From Sepioteuthis lessoniana (lineage: Eukaryota; Mollusca; Cephalopoda; Myopsida; Loliginidae), in contig OY757911.1 of the NCBI GenBank assembly GCA_963585895.1, positions 60,235,530 through 60,299,529 of the forward strand: DNA of 64,000 nt, given 5' to 3'. The position numbers and the translations under genes were made by a program. Of the stretch, positions 41,143 through 52,854 are shown one piece after another. Under the pieces are notes generated by a model that worked only from the letters and a program-made list of their open reading frames with translations, made no database searches and was not told the origin of the DNA. Numbering within the stretch: position 1 is the stretch's first letter; every line of letters starts with the position of its first letter.

Positions 41143-43275
41143 TGGACTTGCTGAAATACCCCTAGAAGTATAGAAGACCAGGCAATTCGACGATATATTG
41201 CTCCGACACTGTACTGCCGTATATAATCAAAACACGACAGATGGACAAAAGGATGCACTCTCCTCTTCCCTAAGAAGGATGACCACCGATTAGCAAATAA
41301 CTACCGAGGTATAACCCTTACATCCATAGCGGCCAAGATATACAATTCTTTACTATACAAGTGCATAGAACCCAAAATTGAGAAGATACTTAGAAAGAAC
41401 CAAAATGGCTTACGGAGCAATCGATCCACGATATTACACATTTTGACTAACCGTCGAATTTTTGAAGGTGTACGTGCAAAAAACCTAGAGGCAACAATAT
41501 TATTTGTTGACTTCTCCAAGGCCTTTGACTCTATACACAGAGGGAAGATAGAGCAAATACTACTCGCCCACAGCCTACCAAAAGAAACCATCGCAGCCAT
41601 AATGATGCTCTTTAGAAATACCAAAGTAAAAGTCCGCTCCCCGGATGGAGACACAGACTACTTCGACATTGTAGCAGAGGTGCTGCAAGGAGACACTTTC
41701 ACCCCATACCTTTTTATCATCTGTCTGAACTACGTGCTTAGAACGTCTATTAATAAAATGAAAGACAACGGTTTCAAGCTGACAATGGAAAGAAGCAGAA
41801 GATACCCTGCATATACAATTACAGACACTGACTACGCCGATGATATAGGGCCTCTAACAAATACACCCGCCCAAGCCAAAACCCAGCTACATAGTCTAGA
41901 AGAAGCAGCTGCTGGCATAGGCCTCCATTTCAACGCAGATAAAACGGAATACATTGGCTTTCATCAAAGAGGCGACATCTCCACACGAAACGCTAGTTCT
42001 CTGAAACTAGTAGACAAGTTTACCTACCCAGGTAGCAGTGTCTCATCAACCGAGACAGACATCAGCACGCGACTAGTAAAGGAATGGACAGCTAACGATA
42101 GACTATCGGTCATATGGAAGTCAGACGCGAGTGATAAAATAAAACGCAGTTTTTTCCAAACAGCGGTCGTATCGATACTGCAGTACATGGACGCAAACTA
42201 AATATATGGAGAAAAAGCTTGACAGCAATTACGCAAGAATGCTGCGAGCAATATTAAACAAATCCTGGAGGCAACACCCCACAAAGCAACAGGTGTACGG
42301 CCACTTACCACCCATCACGAAAACTATCCTAGTTAGATGAACCAGACATGCGGAATACTGCTGAAGAAGTAGGGACGAACTCATAAGAGACATACTCCTG
42401 TTGTTATATACTCATCTACAGCATCATAACGACACAATAATAAAGATGCAGGAAGACTTCTTTAACAAAATATTTACTTCTCACTTTATTACAAGGGTTC
42501 GAAAAGGGTTACTTAAGGTTTGCGTGTGAGAGGGAGCTGGAGACCGAACAGAAACTGCAATATTTTGCCCCCCACTCTTAAGGCCGTCAACGTTGTGTCT
42601 TTCTCGTTCTCCTGATGCTCAACCGGAAGCCCTGGGGTCCACTCTGCTGTGTGATGGCTTTCTTTACAGCATCTTATCAGCATCTTCTCTGGAACCCAAT
42701 TCAATCAGGGCTCCCGAGGGCCCCCGCGGCCGGGTGTGGCTTTCCCTACCACATCTCGTCTATAACTCCATCTCCAACTGCCTGGAACTCAACTGTCTTG
42801 ACTTCTGTCTTGACCGAGTTATATACTAGTTCAACGCCCACTCGATCGCCCACTCGATCTTTGAAATCGCATGTTTAATCGTCATCAAGCGGAAATAACT
42901 GTCATGCAGTTCACAGGTCACTCTCTTCCGGTGCATCAGTCTATGAGTGTACCATGGGAATTTTTTAGCTCGTCCCATTTCATCAGCCAATTTCCGCCAA
43001 CGCGATTTCCTCTCATAACTGCCATTAGAATGTGTCACCTCCTTCCGGTGCATCACCTTGGAATGGCATTTTTGGCCGGGTCAAAAGGTCAAAACATAAC
43101 ACTGTGGATCCCTTCACATGAACGAGCAAAGGCAGGACGACCAGCTAGAACCTATATACAACAGCTCCCTGTCGATATAGGATGTAGCCTTGAAGACCTA
43201 CCCCGAGCGATGAACGACAGAGAAGGGTGACGAGAGAGGGTCAGGGAGATCCATGCAGGCGGTGTGACATGATGA
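41143..43275 (+). pseudogene. LINE-1 family: longest copy, reverse transcriptase domain
   Basis: This non-LTR reverse transcriptase is 5' truncated near the finger region. From 41290 one long frame reads NYRGITLTSIAAKIYNSLLY, then motif A FVDFSKAFDSIHRG (41511), motif B-like VLQGDTFTPYLF (41683), motif C YADD (41835) and KTE (41942). It breaks at 42199. The C-terminal part continues to about 42397, is interrupted by a solo LTR, and resumes at 43106 with AKAGRPARTY. It ends in a TGATGATCATGA tail at about 43275. Motif B keeps Gln-Gly. Stops at 42199 and a frameshift near 42190 make it inactive. The clade was not assigned; the C-terminal organisation is shared with all LINE-1 copies here. Confidence 0.9.
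42402..43101. mobile_element. Solo LTR inserted in LINE-1
   Basis: A 700-bp segment begins TGTTAT and ends ATAACA (TG..CA with 6-bp inverted ends). It is flanked by the 4-bp duplication CTGT (42398-42401 and 43102-43105). Removing it and one CTGT restores the LINE-1 reading seen intact at 47.46 kb (CTCCTGTGGA). It contains an AATAAAGA-type signal near 42440 and a GC-rich block at 42690-42740. No internal retrotransposon genes are present, so it is a solo LTR left by recombination between two LTRs. Related sequence occurs at 19528-19897. Confidence 0.9.
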
Positions 43276-43759
43276 TCATGATTACTTCTGTGGAAGGTTG
43301 ATGCATTTGTTTATGTGGTTGGGTATTTCATCTAACTCTTTGGCATCTTTTCTATTCAAGCTTTTACATAATTCTAATAGTGTTATTGAGAATTGTTATT
43401 AACAAAAGATTTTATCTTTATGCTACCTCTATTACCCTGGCCATTCATTTTATGTTCAATTTCTTTGGTTTGTCGACTAAAGTATCAATGAAGATATTTT
43501 TCTTTCAAATACTGTTTATCGATTTTATTATTCGTCTTTTCCTGGTTTGCACCGCCTAATCTTTATTGTAAATTTTAATCATTGTAATAAGTCTCAACTA
43601 TTTTTAGTGTATTCTTTAAATCCCTGAATTGCTGCATCAAAATCACATGAAAGTTTTGTCAAATCAATAAGTAAATTGTTTGACAAATGTATAGAAAATA
43701 AAATGGTTCCTTATATTTGGAAAACAGCAATTGTAATACCACAAAAAAGATTCGATATA

Positions 43760-44686
43760 CGAGGTGCATACGATAAGTTTCCAGACTTTTTTCGTACGGG
43801 CATTTAAAATTGTCGTAGACTCTTGAAAATTCACTATGTTATTGCTATACATCTTATGAGATGACTAACCAATTTTTAGGATTTCAGGTTAAAACGAACA
43901 GCTATAGCAGCAATTGGAATACACCCTACTAAAGCCTGATTGTCACAGCTGGTGAATTTGAAAAATGCAATCTGACACTTTAGAAGAACGATATGCAATA
44001 AAATTTTGTTTTAAACTAGGAAAAAATGCCACAGAAACGTATGGAAATCTTCAGACTGCTTTTCGACCATCTTGCATGAATCGAGCATCAGTTTCTGTGA
44101 AGAATAAGAGATTCAAGGAAGGCAGGGAGTCTGTGGGGGATGATGAAAGGTGGAGTAGGAGTAAGGAAATCAATACACCAGAGTTGATTGGCCAAAGAGT
44201 TAGAGTTAGGTTACTATGTTGAGGGTTAGGGTAAGGTTACTATGTTGAGGTTTTAAGGGAGTTCAGGATGAGATTCCGTCGGAAGAGGCCAGCTCTCTTA
44301 AAATTGGGTCAGTAGCATTTCCACCAGGACAATACACCAGTCCACAACTCCATCCTTGTCACAGACTATTTGACCAAGATGGGCATCTAGACAGTTCCTC
44401 ACCGTCCTTATAGTCCAGACCTTGCTCTCTGTGACTTTTGCTTTTTCCCTAAGCTCAGAGGCTGTCGTTATGAGACAATTGAGGAGAAGAAAGAGGCTGT
44501 GACGAAGGTCATTGACACGCACACACAAGAGGACTTCCATGGGGTCTTCCAGAAGTTATTGGAACGGTACAGCAAGTGCATTGCAGCCGGAGGAGATTAC
44601 CTCGAAAGGGACTAAAGTTTCATATGTGTACTATTAATAAAAGAGACCATATGAAAATAGTCTGGAAACTTATCGTATGCACCTCG
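43760..44686 (+). mobile_element. Mar1 copy c: complete deletion derivative
   Basis: Both inverted repeats are present: CGAGGTGCATACGATAAGTT at 43760 and its near-perfect inverse complement at 44667-44686, with TA on each side (43758-43759 and 44687-44688). Length is 927 bp. The coding remnant has the N-terminal TETYGNLQTAFRPSC and KRFKEGRESVGDDERW, then the family deletion (44200-44270), then the catalytic C-terminus in broken frame. At the deletion the TTACTATGTTGAGG sequence is present twice, separated by GTTAGGGTAAGG. Confidence 0.9.
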
Positions 44687-45519
44687 TATTTAAAAATTAA
44701 TTACTCACTAGTTTCTCTAGCAAGTATCTTGTGTTAGGTTTTTGAAAAATTTATTAGAAATCATATATTAATTTTTTGTGGGAAGATATTAATTCTAATC
44801 AACATGGTTTCGTAAATGGTAAATCAACATTACCTAATCTTTCGAGAAGTATTGATATAATAAATGAATAATTGATGGAAAGGAATAATTGAAATATTAT
44901 ATATTTAGATTTTAGCAAGGCATTTGATACGGTATGTCATTATCGATTACAAGGAAAATTGAAAAAATAGGTATTTCTAAAAAAAAACATAGATATTTTT
45001 TAACACAGAACTATAAAGTAAAAATTGGTAACGATTTTTCTGAAATACAGAATATACCCTCTGGTGTTCCTCAGAGATTAGTACTCGGATCTTTATTGTC
45101 TTAATATTCATAAATGATTTACTGAATAATATAAAATCAGAAATAAAAACTATTTGCTGATGATGTTAACTTCTTGTTTGACCATTATCAAAAGAAACAA
45201 CACACATTCATAAAGAAAAATTGTCATGTTGAAAGGATATTTGGAAATTAATATTTAGTATTGAAAAATGTAAAATATAACATATTGGATCTTAAAACGT
45301 TTATGTTGAATATAAATTAAGCATGAAGGATATAAAAAAGTAAATGAATGAAATCTATGGGTTAGCTATTATCTATTGTACCGAGGATAAATAGAGTGAT
45401 TGTTGGTTAGAAATTTAATTTCAAGGGAGGCAAACGTTGTTTTAAAAGAGATAAAACCGTAATAAGACCTCATTTTTTAACCACTTATTTAGATTATATT
45501 TTTGATTAAATTTAATTCA

Positions 45520-46220
45520 GCTTAGTTTTAGAAATAAGTATTTTCATATGTACTGCCGTATTTACCCGAAGTTGGGTTTATTTCATTTATATTTCGATAC
45601 GATATTTCTTTTTCGGATTTTTTTTCATTCATTTGTGTTTTAGATGCATAAAATGAATATACTTTTAACTGTTGTTTTTTTTTAAGGCCGAGAATACTGG
45701 GAGTGGTCGGGGAGTTTTAGTCCATGTGTGTATACATGTGTGTAAGGTGTTTTTTACAGTCCAGTTAGAATTGTAAATATTCAACGTGTTGTGTTAATAT
45801 TTTTTAAAAATGAATTTGTAAACTCACCGTTAGATCCGAGCCTTGCCAAAGAAAAAAGTGTCAACGCCACATAGACCTGTTTAAAACAACTTTCTGGCAA
45901 ATTGGTTGGCTAAAGCAATATCCAATCAATTGCATGGAAACCAAGATCTACTTTGGCAAATCTTCAAAAAGCGAACTTAGCCGGTAGCGATTTAGTCTTG
46001 GGTGGTGAACTAGGAAATGATCATCCCGAGTGGGGTCTAGCTGGCAAGGGAGCTATTATGTTGAAATACCCGAAATCCCACAATGACCCAGCTAAAAGAC
46101 ATAATTGAGGTCGCCACATATTGCCTTTTTTAATCAAACAAGCGTATTTCTTACATATAGAATATACACAGGACTGAGTCTTACAGACATGAAAATTGAA
46201 GTGTAATATTGAGACTGCAA
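45520..46220. other. Unidentified insertion within the CR1-type LINE
   Basis: Interrupts LINE homology. The segment at 45830-46210 is GC-richer (GATCATCCCGAGTGGGGTC, CCCACAATGACCCAGC). No terminal repeats were identified. Confidence 0.35.
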
Positions 46221-46660
46221 GGGGATACAAAGAAGAGTGACAAAAGTTATAAAAGCAATATTAAAAGATTAAAGTCATCGGGGGTGATTAGAGAAATTAA
46301 GATTAGGTATTTATTTGCAAAATGGTTAATGGAATTTCTAATTGTGGAAGACATTTTTGATATTTCTCCTTGAACTTGGAATTAAGAGTTAGGACAGATT
46401 TGAGAAGATAAGTCTACTAACAAAATGAATTTTAGTGCTAGTTGCGTAATACATTGTTGAAAAAATACTTTTTCAGATCAAATACGGCAATCAAATACAG
46501 AAAATGTGTAATGAATTTAAGATTAAATTGAAAGATTTAAAAAAAAAATGGAAAGAAAAAGAATTTAAGTGAGCATTTTTGAGAACTCTCAGATGAATTA
46601 CCTAATAGAATTTGTATATAGATATTGTATTAATAGTGCATGCGATTTGTGCAAAGATTC

Positions 46661-46790
46661 CTTTTTCTTTTTAATGGTTAATACAAGATTATTATAAAAA
46701 GCGGCGATGCCCTGTCTATGAATTAGCTATTTGAAGCTATAAAAGGCGTGATTAACGGAACGTTTCTGATTGTTGTAAATGGAATCGACG
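46661..46790. other. Short AT-rich spacer
   Basis: Nothing recognised. Confidence 0.4.
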
Positions 46791-46794
46791 AGCA

Positions 46795-47035
46795 AAGTTC
46801 ATATCTTGGACGAAGCAGCTTACGTTCCACTTCGCGCTGTTGCCCTTCGTTAAAGCATGAATGTCACTCCTCTCCTTGAATCTAAATAAATAGTGGGGTA
46901 AGCTGGGTCCTACAGCCTTGGTAAGAGAATCGGTATCGGTGAAGGAAAACTATGAATTCAGATCAGTTCTGCTTTGCTTAAAAAGGACCTTGTGTTGCAA
47001 ACTGACCCTGGCGGAGGGGTTGGGCATATACCTAG
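46795..47035 (+). mobile_element. SINE-B, 5' truncated, diverged
   Basis: AAAGTTCATATCTTGGACGA (B-box region), TGGGTCCTACAGCCTTGGTA, GTGAAGGAAAACTATGAATT and GGCGGAGGGGTTGGGCATAT. Confidence 0.75.
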
Positions 47036-47324
47036 TTTTGAAAATACCCTTGTATTTGAAACATTATTATGCCACTCAGCTTTTATCTCTAAATCTACAA
47101 AAATACAGTTGATTAGAAGGAAAGTTCAACTTCTACTGCCATGCCACTAACATATACCTTTGACATTCTGAGATAATATATTAAAGTAGGAGAGTAAAGG
47201 CACACGGAATGATACCAAAGCTAGGAATAACAGAATGTTTTAAAATATCTAATTTCTTCAAGAATTTAGTCAACTTCGTCAAGAAAGCTTGAAAAAACTT
47301 GCAGTTTTTCACAACTTTGTCTTC

Positions 47325-47640
47325 TTATTAACATGGCGACAACACCCCACGAGACTCCAACTATACGGACACTTGCCCCCCATCACGAAAACTATACAAG
47401 TTCGACGAACCAGGCACGCAGGACACTGCTGGAGAAGCAAGGACGAGCTCATAAGCGATGTACTCCTGTGGACCCCCACACATGGATGTGCAAGAGTGGG
47501 ACGACCAGCACGAACTTACATACAGCAGCTATGTGAGGACACGGGATGTAACCCTGAAGACCTGCCGGAGGCGATGAATGATAGGGAGAGACGGTCAGGG
47601 ATATCCGCGCTGGCGGCGCGACATGATGATGATGATTATT
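47325..47640 (+). pseudogene. LINE-1 family, short 3' fragment
   Basis: The frame reads LYGHLPPITKTIQVRRTRHA, GHCWRSKDELISDVLLWTPT, GRPARTYIQQLCEDTGCNPE and DLPEAMNDRER, then a TGATGATGATG tail at 47625. It is 5' truncated, but the C-terminal frame is almost undamaged, so this is a comparatively young copy. Confidence 0.9.
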
Positions 47641-47699
47641 GTAAACATCTAATGTCCGTTTTCGTGCCAGGCATCATGTCTTAATTTCAAGGATATCAA

Positions 47700-48010
47700 G
47701 AGGTTTGATTTGCTTTCTTTGTTTAATGGCATATCAACCTTCGTGTGTTAATCAATGCCAAAGCTATCGTTATAGTGATACTACTCAACCCATAACCGGA
47801 GGGATAAAGTTTGGTTTAAATTCTTTATTTAATGCGATATCAACCTTCGTTTGTAAATGCCAAAGCCATTCTTGTAGAAGAACAGCAGTGATACTATTCA
47901 ATCCACAACTGGGGATGAATGGATAAAGTTTGGCTTGGCTTCTTTATTTAATGACATATCAACCTTCGTGTGTTAATTAATGCCAAAGCCATTCTTGTTG
48001 AGGAACAGCA
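47700..48010 (-). repeat. Three partial SINE-A 3' ends in tandem
   Basis: The segment TGGCATATCAACCTTCGTGT..TGCCAAAGC, ATAGTGATACTA, CAACCCATAACCGGAGG recurs at about 47718, 47830 and 47948, each preceded by a GGTTT.TTTATTTAATG stretch. Each copy stops before the tRNA head. Confidence 0.8.
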
Positions 48011-48164
48011 GTGATAGTATTGAACAAAAAATTTCATAGAATGAAATCATTTGAAGACATTTGGGAAAAGTACCACCGCTATTCTTGCTGGGTTTCTTCG
48101 GCAGAACGATGGTTAATGACCTAGCCCTGCTGGTTCTCGTTAGACAGTCTGAATATGTGCGCCC

Positions 48165-48420
48165 AGCTGTGACCTTATCAGTGGGTAGTGTTCGCCAATG
48201 GCCCGGGAGACCGGGGTTCAATCCCAGGTTGAGTCATACAAAAGACTCAAAAAATGGTACTTGATGCCTCCTTGCTTAACACTCAACATTATAAAGTACA
48301 GTTCAAGGGTAAATGGAGTAATCCAGAGAAAGGAGTACCCCCCTTACACCTCAGTGTAATAGCTAATGAAAAGGGAGCCATCGGGTCGCCCTCGACTACG
48401 GCCGCCAACTTTACTTTTTA
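48165..48420 (+). mobile_element. SINE-C copy
   Basis: TAGTGTTCGCCAATGGCCCG, GGTTCAATCCCAGGTTGAGT, AAATGGTACTTGATGCCTCC, AAATGGAGTAATCCAGAGAA and CGGGTCGCCCTCGACTACGG. Confidence 0.85.
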
Positions 48421-49155
48421 CTTATATATCGATATTCCGGATTCTGTTTACCTTACGTTTTTTTGTTATTGCTTTTGCTTTTTTTATTTTTTGTTTTTTG
48501 CTTTTTGTTTGATTTGATTTATTATTTATTTATTTATTTATTTGTTGGTCAGTTAACTTATACGGAGCTGAAAAGTTCATAGACTAATCAAGGGAATCAC
48601 ATTTAAAAAAATAGTAATTATGTTATTAGTTATTTTAGATCAGATTAAATTACATGGAAAAGCTGAACATTTTTAGTGATAAAAGCACTAAACCATATTT
48701 TAAGATAGTGAAAAGAAAGCTACAGATTTATAAAATTGCATGAAAAATTAAATCATCTTATGCATATGAATAATGTTATGATTTTTGTCAAAATAAAAAA
48801 TAAGTGAAAAGCCCAAACTGCTTGAATCTTCAGCCAAAATATAGAAATGAAATTTGGAACTGAGAAATATATGCGGTTTATAATGTAACCATTAATTTCG
48901 GGCTCAGCATTCAAGAATTAAACTAAGGATCATTTTTTTTATATAAGTTATCATTGAATGATGTTCGATCTACGCAATTCATCTCTGAATTAAAAACACA
49001 TTTATCGCTTATATTTCTTATATCATCAATCTATGATATTTACATTATTTTGAAATATTTTAGAAAAATATTTTTAATATCAAAGTGAATAGCACTGAGA
49101 TTTACCAGTTGTTAAAAATTCATTTCAGTTTTTTTTTATTCCGAAGCAATAGAAG
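48421..49155. other. AT-rich interval
   Basis: Includes a T-rich stretch (48460-48545) with (TTTA)n. No genes seen. Confidence 0.6.
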
Positions 49156-49164
49156 TATGTAAGT

Positions 49165-49412
49165 AAAAGTAAAGTTGGGGACCGTTGTCGAGGGCTACCA
49201 GAAGGCTCCCTTTTCAATAGCTACTACACCGAGATGTAGGAGAGGGGGCTACTCCTTTCCCCGGATTGCTCCACTTTACCCTTGATACATACCTTATTAT
49301 GCTGAGTTTTAAGCCAGAAGGTATCAAGTACCATTTTTAAAGTCTTTGGTATGACACGACCTGGGATTGAACCAAGGTCTCCCGGACCATTGGCGAACAC
49401 TCTACCCATGTA
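49165..49412 (-). mobile_element. SINE-C copy
   Basis: Plus view: TCGAGGGCTACCAGAAGGCT, TTTTCAATAGCTACTACACC, CCGGATTGCTCCACTTTACC, GACCTGGGATTGAACCAAGG (B-box complement) and CATTGGCGAACACTCTACCC. Near full length. Confidence 0.85.
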
Positions 49413-50300
49413 ATCATTTTATATTTGCAACTCTAACTCCAACAATCAATATTTACATAAATGAAAATAATTATTCCAATAAGACAAGTAGTTCGTTATT
49501 TTTTTTCCCTAAGTTTAGAAATTTCGTTTCTGCATAATTAGTTACGTCTTGAAATAACATGACTTCTTGCTGATTTTCGTTTGGAGACCCCTGTCGATAA
49601 AAACATTTCCCAAAAGGAAAAATGATTTTTTGGTAAAATGTTCCCCAGGGTAAATAACTCTCTAAGTGAAATTTGGTACTTCTTACATCAAGCTGTTTGG
49701 CCCTATACCCAAAACTGTCATATTTTTTAAATCAGTTATAACATTAAAGGTTCTTACTATTTTCAACAGTGGCATTTTTCAAAGATCATAATTTATTTCT
49801 AAGGAAAAATCAAACCGACTACGTGCGGCACTTGATTTGGCCGGAGTGGAGAAGGGAGAAGTAGTCCCAGACAGTGCGGCACCAAAAAGTGACTTCCTCC
49901 TTTGTCGAGAATAACTAGTCTGACCCTAGGTACGAATTCGGGGACCGAACTGTGAAGGCACGAAAAACTTAAGCCAGCTGATGGGTTTCGTCTCTCGCTT
50001 CTTGAATTGCCGGTAAAGATTTTAAACAGGCTGAAGCTTCCCAAGAAATAAAAGTAGAATTTAATGAGAGTCGACTACTCAAATTCTACCCAGTTAAACA
50101 ATATTCTGCTGAAAAGAACCTTAAAGAAGACTGGAAATTTTATGAACTCTGAAATGTTTCAACAATATAAAAAAAGAAAAGAAAAATACTCAAATTCAAA
50201 GAAATTTGTTTCCCGGACACTCTGTCAGACAAGTTCCAGCAAATTGTACTAAAAATTTGCAAACTCTATCTTTTCTATTCCTTTCTTTCTCGTTTCTTTT
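49413..50300. other. Unassigned; GC-richer patch at 49800-50045
   Basis: An 81-codon minus frame lies in the GC-richer patch and matches no family I know. The rest is AT-rich. Confidence 0.4.
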
Positions 50301-50305
50301 GTATA

Positions 50306-51120
50306 ATCATCATCATCATCAAGTCGTGCCGCCAGCACGGATATCCTTGACCATCTCTCGCCACTTTTCCCTATCGTTCATCGCCTCCGGCAGGTCTTCT
50401 GGGTTACATCCTGTGTCCTCACATAGCTGCTGTATGTAAGTTCGGGCTGGTCGTCCTGCTTTTGCACATCCATGTGTGGGGGTCCATAGTAGTACGTCAC
50501 TTACGAGCTCGTCTTTGCTTCTCCAGCAGTGCCCGGCGTGTCTGGCTCGTCTGACCTGTATAGTTTTCGTGATGGGAGGCAGGTGGCCGTACAGTTGGCG
50601 TCTTGTGGGGTGTTGTCGCTAGGACCTGTTCAATATTGCTCTCAACATTCTTGTGTAGTTGCCGTCAAGTGTCTTCTCCAGCCGTTTGGTTAGCGTCCAT
50701 GTAGTGCATCCATATAGCAGTATCGATACAACTGCTGCCTGGAAGAAACTGCGCTTCATTTCATCGGTCAGGTCTGATTTCCATATTATTGAGAGCCTAT
50801 CTATAGCCGTCCATGCTTTCGTCAGCCGTGTGTCGATGTCGTTTTCTGTTGATGAGACGCTACTTCCTAGGTAGGTGAATTTGTCCACTAGCCTCAGAGA
50901 GGCTCCGTCTAGAGTGGTAATGTTGCCCGTTTGGTTGTAACACATATATTCAGTTTTGTGCGCATTGACATGGAGGCCAATGCCTGCTGCAGCTCGTTCC
51001 AAACTATGCAGTAGTGTCTCTGCTTGATTAGGCGTATTCGCCAGTAACGCCAAGTCATCAGCGTAGTCGGCGTCTGTGATTGTTTTTGCGGGGTACCTTT
51101 TGCTTCTTTTCTTAGTCAGC
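50306..51120 (-). pseudogene. LINE-1 family, 3' 0.8 kb
   Basis: Minus strand from YADD upward: DDLALLANTPNQAETLLHSL, GLHVNAHKTEYMCYNQTGNI, RLVDKFTYLGSSVSSTENDI, MKRSFFQAAVVSILLYGCTT and GRPARTYIQQLCEDTG, with the WRE-DIRA end and a CATCATCATCAT tail (plus) at 50308. 5' truncated within the arm before YADD. Frameshifts near 50620 and after. Well preserved. Confidence 0.9.
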
Positions 51121-51234
51121 TTTTAAAAACTTTATTGTCTGTGTTATCTTTTCGAATCAGTATCCGAACTAGAAAGCTGCAGAATTTACTGTTTAAACTT
51201 TACTTAAATTAGAAGATCGATCGTATTTCTATAA

Positions 51235-51590
51235 TGATCATTATTATGTTTATGAAGTGTTGAGAAAATTATTATGATTATTATCATGCTTATAGTAGAA
51301 GTCTGAATATTATGATTTTTAGTATGCTTATAGAAGAGGTCTAAATATTATAATGATTTTTATCATGCTTATAGAAGAGTTCATAATATTATTATGATTT
51401 TTATTATGCTTATACAAATGTTCAGAATATTATCATAATTTTTATTATGCTTATAGGGGAGGTCTACATATTATTATGAATATCATTATGCTTATAGTTG
51501 AGTTCGGAATATTATTATGGTTATTTTTATGTTTATAGTAGAGTTCACAATATTTTTATGATTCTAGTTCAGTTCACAATATCTTTGGTT
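51235..51590. repeat. Tandem repeat of about 60-bp units
   Basis: Six imperfect units containing ATTATGATTTTTATTATGCT plus TATAGAAGAGGTCTAAATAT. Very AT-rich. Confidence 0.85.
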
Positions 51591-52090
51591 GGTTATTCTA
51601 CATACTTTTAACCGACTGTTTTTTAGTGCAAATCAATAAACACATACAGATGGAAGATGCATATTACTATTTATACCGTTACGCTACGAGCATGTTTATG
51701 CTCAGGCTAGTTTGGTAAGAAACATATATCAATATTTCAACTTCATGCCTAAGACTTCAGCTGTTCAGTTTAATTGACTGCGGTGTCGGCATAAATTTTT
51801 ACGTATGCACATGAACATAAAGCCAACGTCTCCCTTGACGTCATTAATCAGTACACTGTAGAATATTTATTTTCTTTATTTTACGTTGCAGGCTTTCTCC
51901 TCTTCAAGACTTTCATGCTGGCTTCTCCTTCAAGTGCAAGTGAGCGTGAACACCTCTTCACGTAAATTCCAGCGACAGTGCTGAGCACATATGATTTTGT
52001 TCAGCGCATTTAGCCTGAAGGAAATAAAACTTCCCATTCAATGAGTCTGTCGAAATTGCGGCTATTTATTCAAATATTGCTGCTGTTCTT
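51591..52090. other. Unassigned interval
   Basis: Nothing recognised. A CT-rich patch lies at 51895-51950. Confidence 0.4.
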
Positions 52091-52093
52091 TCG

Positions 52094-52275
52094 GGATTTA
52101 AAACGAAGGAATGTCTTTACCAAGTCACGCAGGTTTCGGATATTCAGTAGTTAAGTATCCTTTTTAGCATAAAGACAATAGCTTCATGCATAATCAACAA
52201 AATCAAATATGAAGCAATTAAAGATATAAGTATGTATACCAACAGAATGGTACTTGAAATTCCAGATGCTTTTCG
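52094..52275. repeat. Local direct duplication, copy 1
   Basis: Shares GGGATTTAA.ACGAA, CCAAGTCACGCAGGTTTCGG, ATATTCAGTAGTTAAGTAT and GGTACTTGAAATTCC.GA with 52579-52745, about 485 bp downstream, with many differences and small gaps. Confidence 0.8.
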
Positions 52276-52578
52276 ACAAAAGTAAGAATAATATATGATG
52301 TAAAAGTATACAAAAATATTTGTCTTTTTTGGACACAATTTAAAAAAAAAGACGGAAATGTTTCTGTCCTATAAAAGATCTTACGTGTGCATATATGTTT
52401 CATTGACCAAATATAACAACTATTATGGGACAGAAATTGTATTTAATTAAACAAATTTAAAAAGAATATGTTATGTATAAGAATATAAAAACATTTGGCT
52501 TATTTCAATACAAAATATAAAAATGTATAGTAATATATCTAATTAATCAAAAGTAAAAAAGACAATGTTGTGAACAAG

Positions 52579-52745
52579 GGATTTAACACGAAAGAATATC
52601 TGCCAAGTCACACAAGTTTCGGATATTCAATAATTAAGTATACTGTTTAGCATAATCTACAAAATCAAAGGTGATGCAATTAAAGTTATGCTAAGTATGT
52701 TTACGAACAGAGTACTGCTTGAAATTCCTGAGGTCTTATGCGAAT
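52579..52745. repeat. Local direct duplication, copy 2
   Basis: Diverged second copy of 52094-52275. The element type is unknown. Confidence 0.8.
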
Positions 52746-52854
52746 AAGCACATTTCTATATACTAGAGAAACCAAATAAAAGCCCCGAATTAAAACTAGA
52801 GTTATTTATTCTTTCTATGAAACCCTCACCAATCTCCTCCGCACAGGCTGAGTT

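Larger units (their letters stand above)
43560..46660 (+). pseudogene. CR1/Jockey-type LINE, heavily decayed and interrupted
   Basis: Upstream piece at about 43640-43757: SKLFDKCIENKMVPYIWKTA, the pre-RT region of this clade. After a Mar1 insertion it resumes at 44690 with VFEKFIRNHILIF, NQHGFVNGKSTLPNLSRSID, motif A YLDFSKAFDTVCHYRLQGKL (about 44910) and a degraded PSGVPQ..LGSLL region (about 45060). Near 46230 QRRVTKVIKAI and KLRLGIYLQNG correspond to the post-RT end. The interval 45520-46220 does not fit the element and is probably another insertion. Many stops and frameshifts. Confidence 0.75.
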
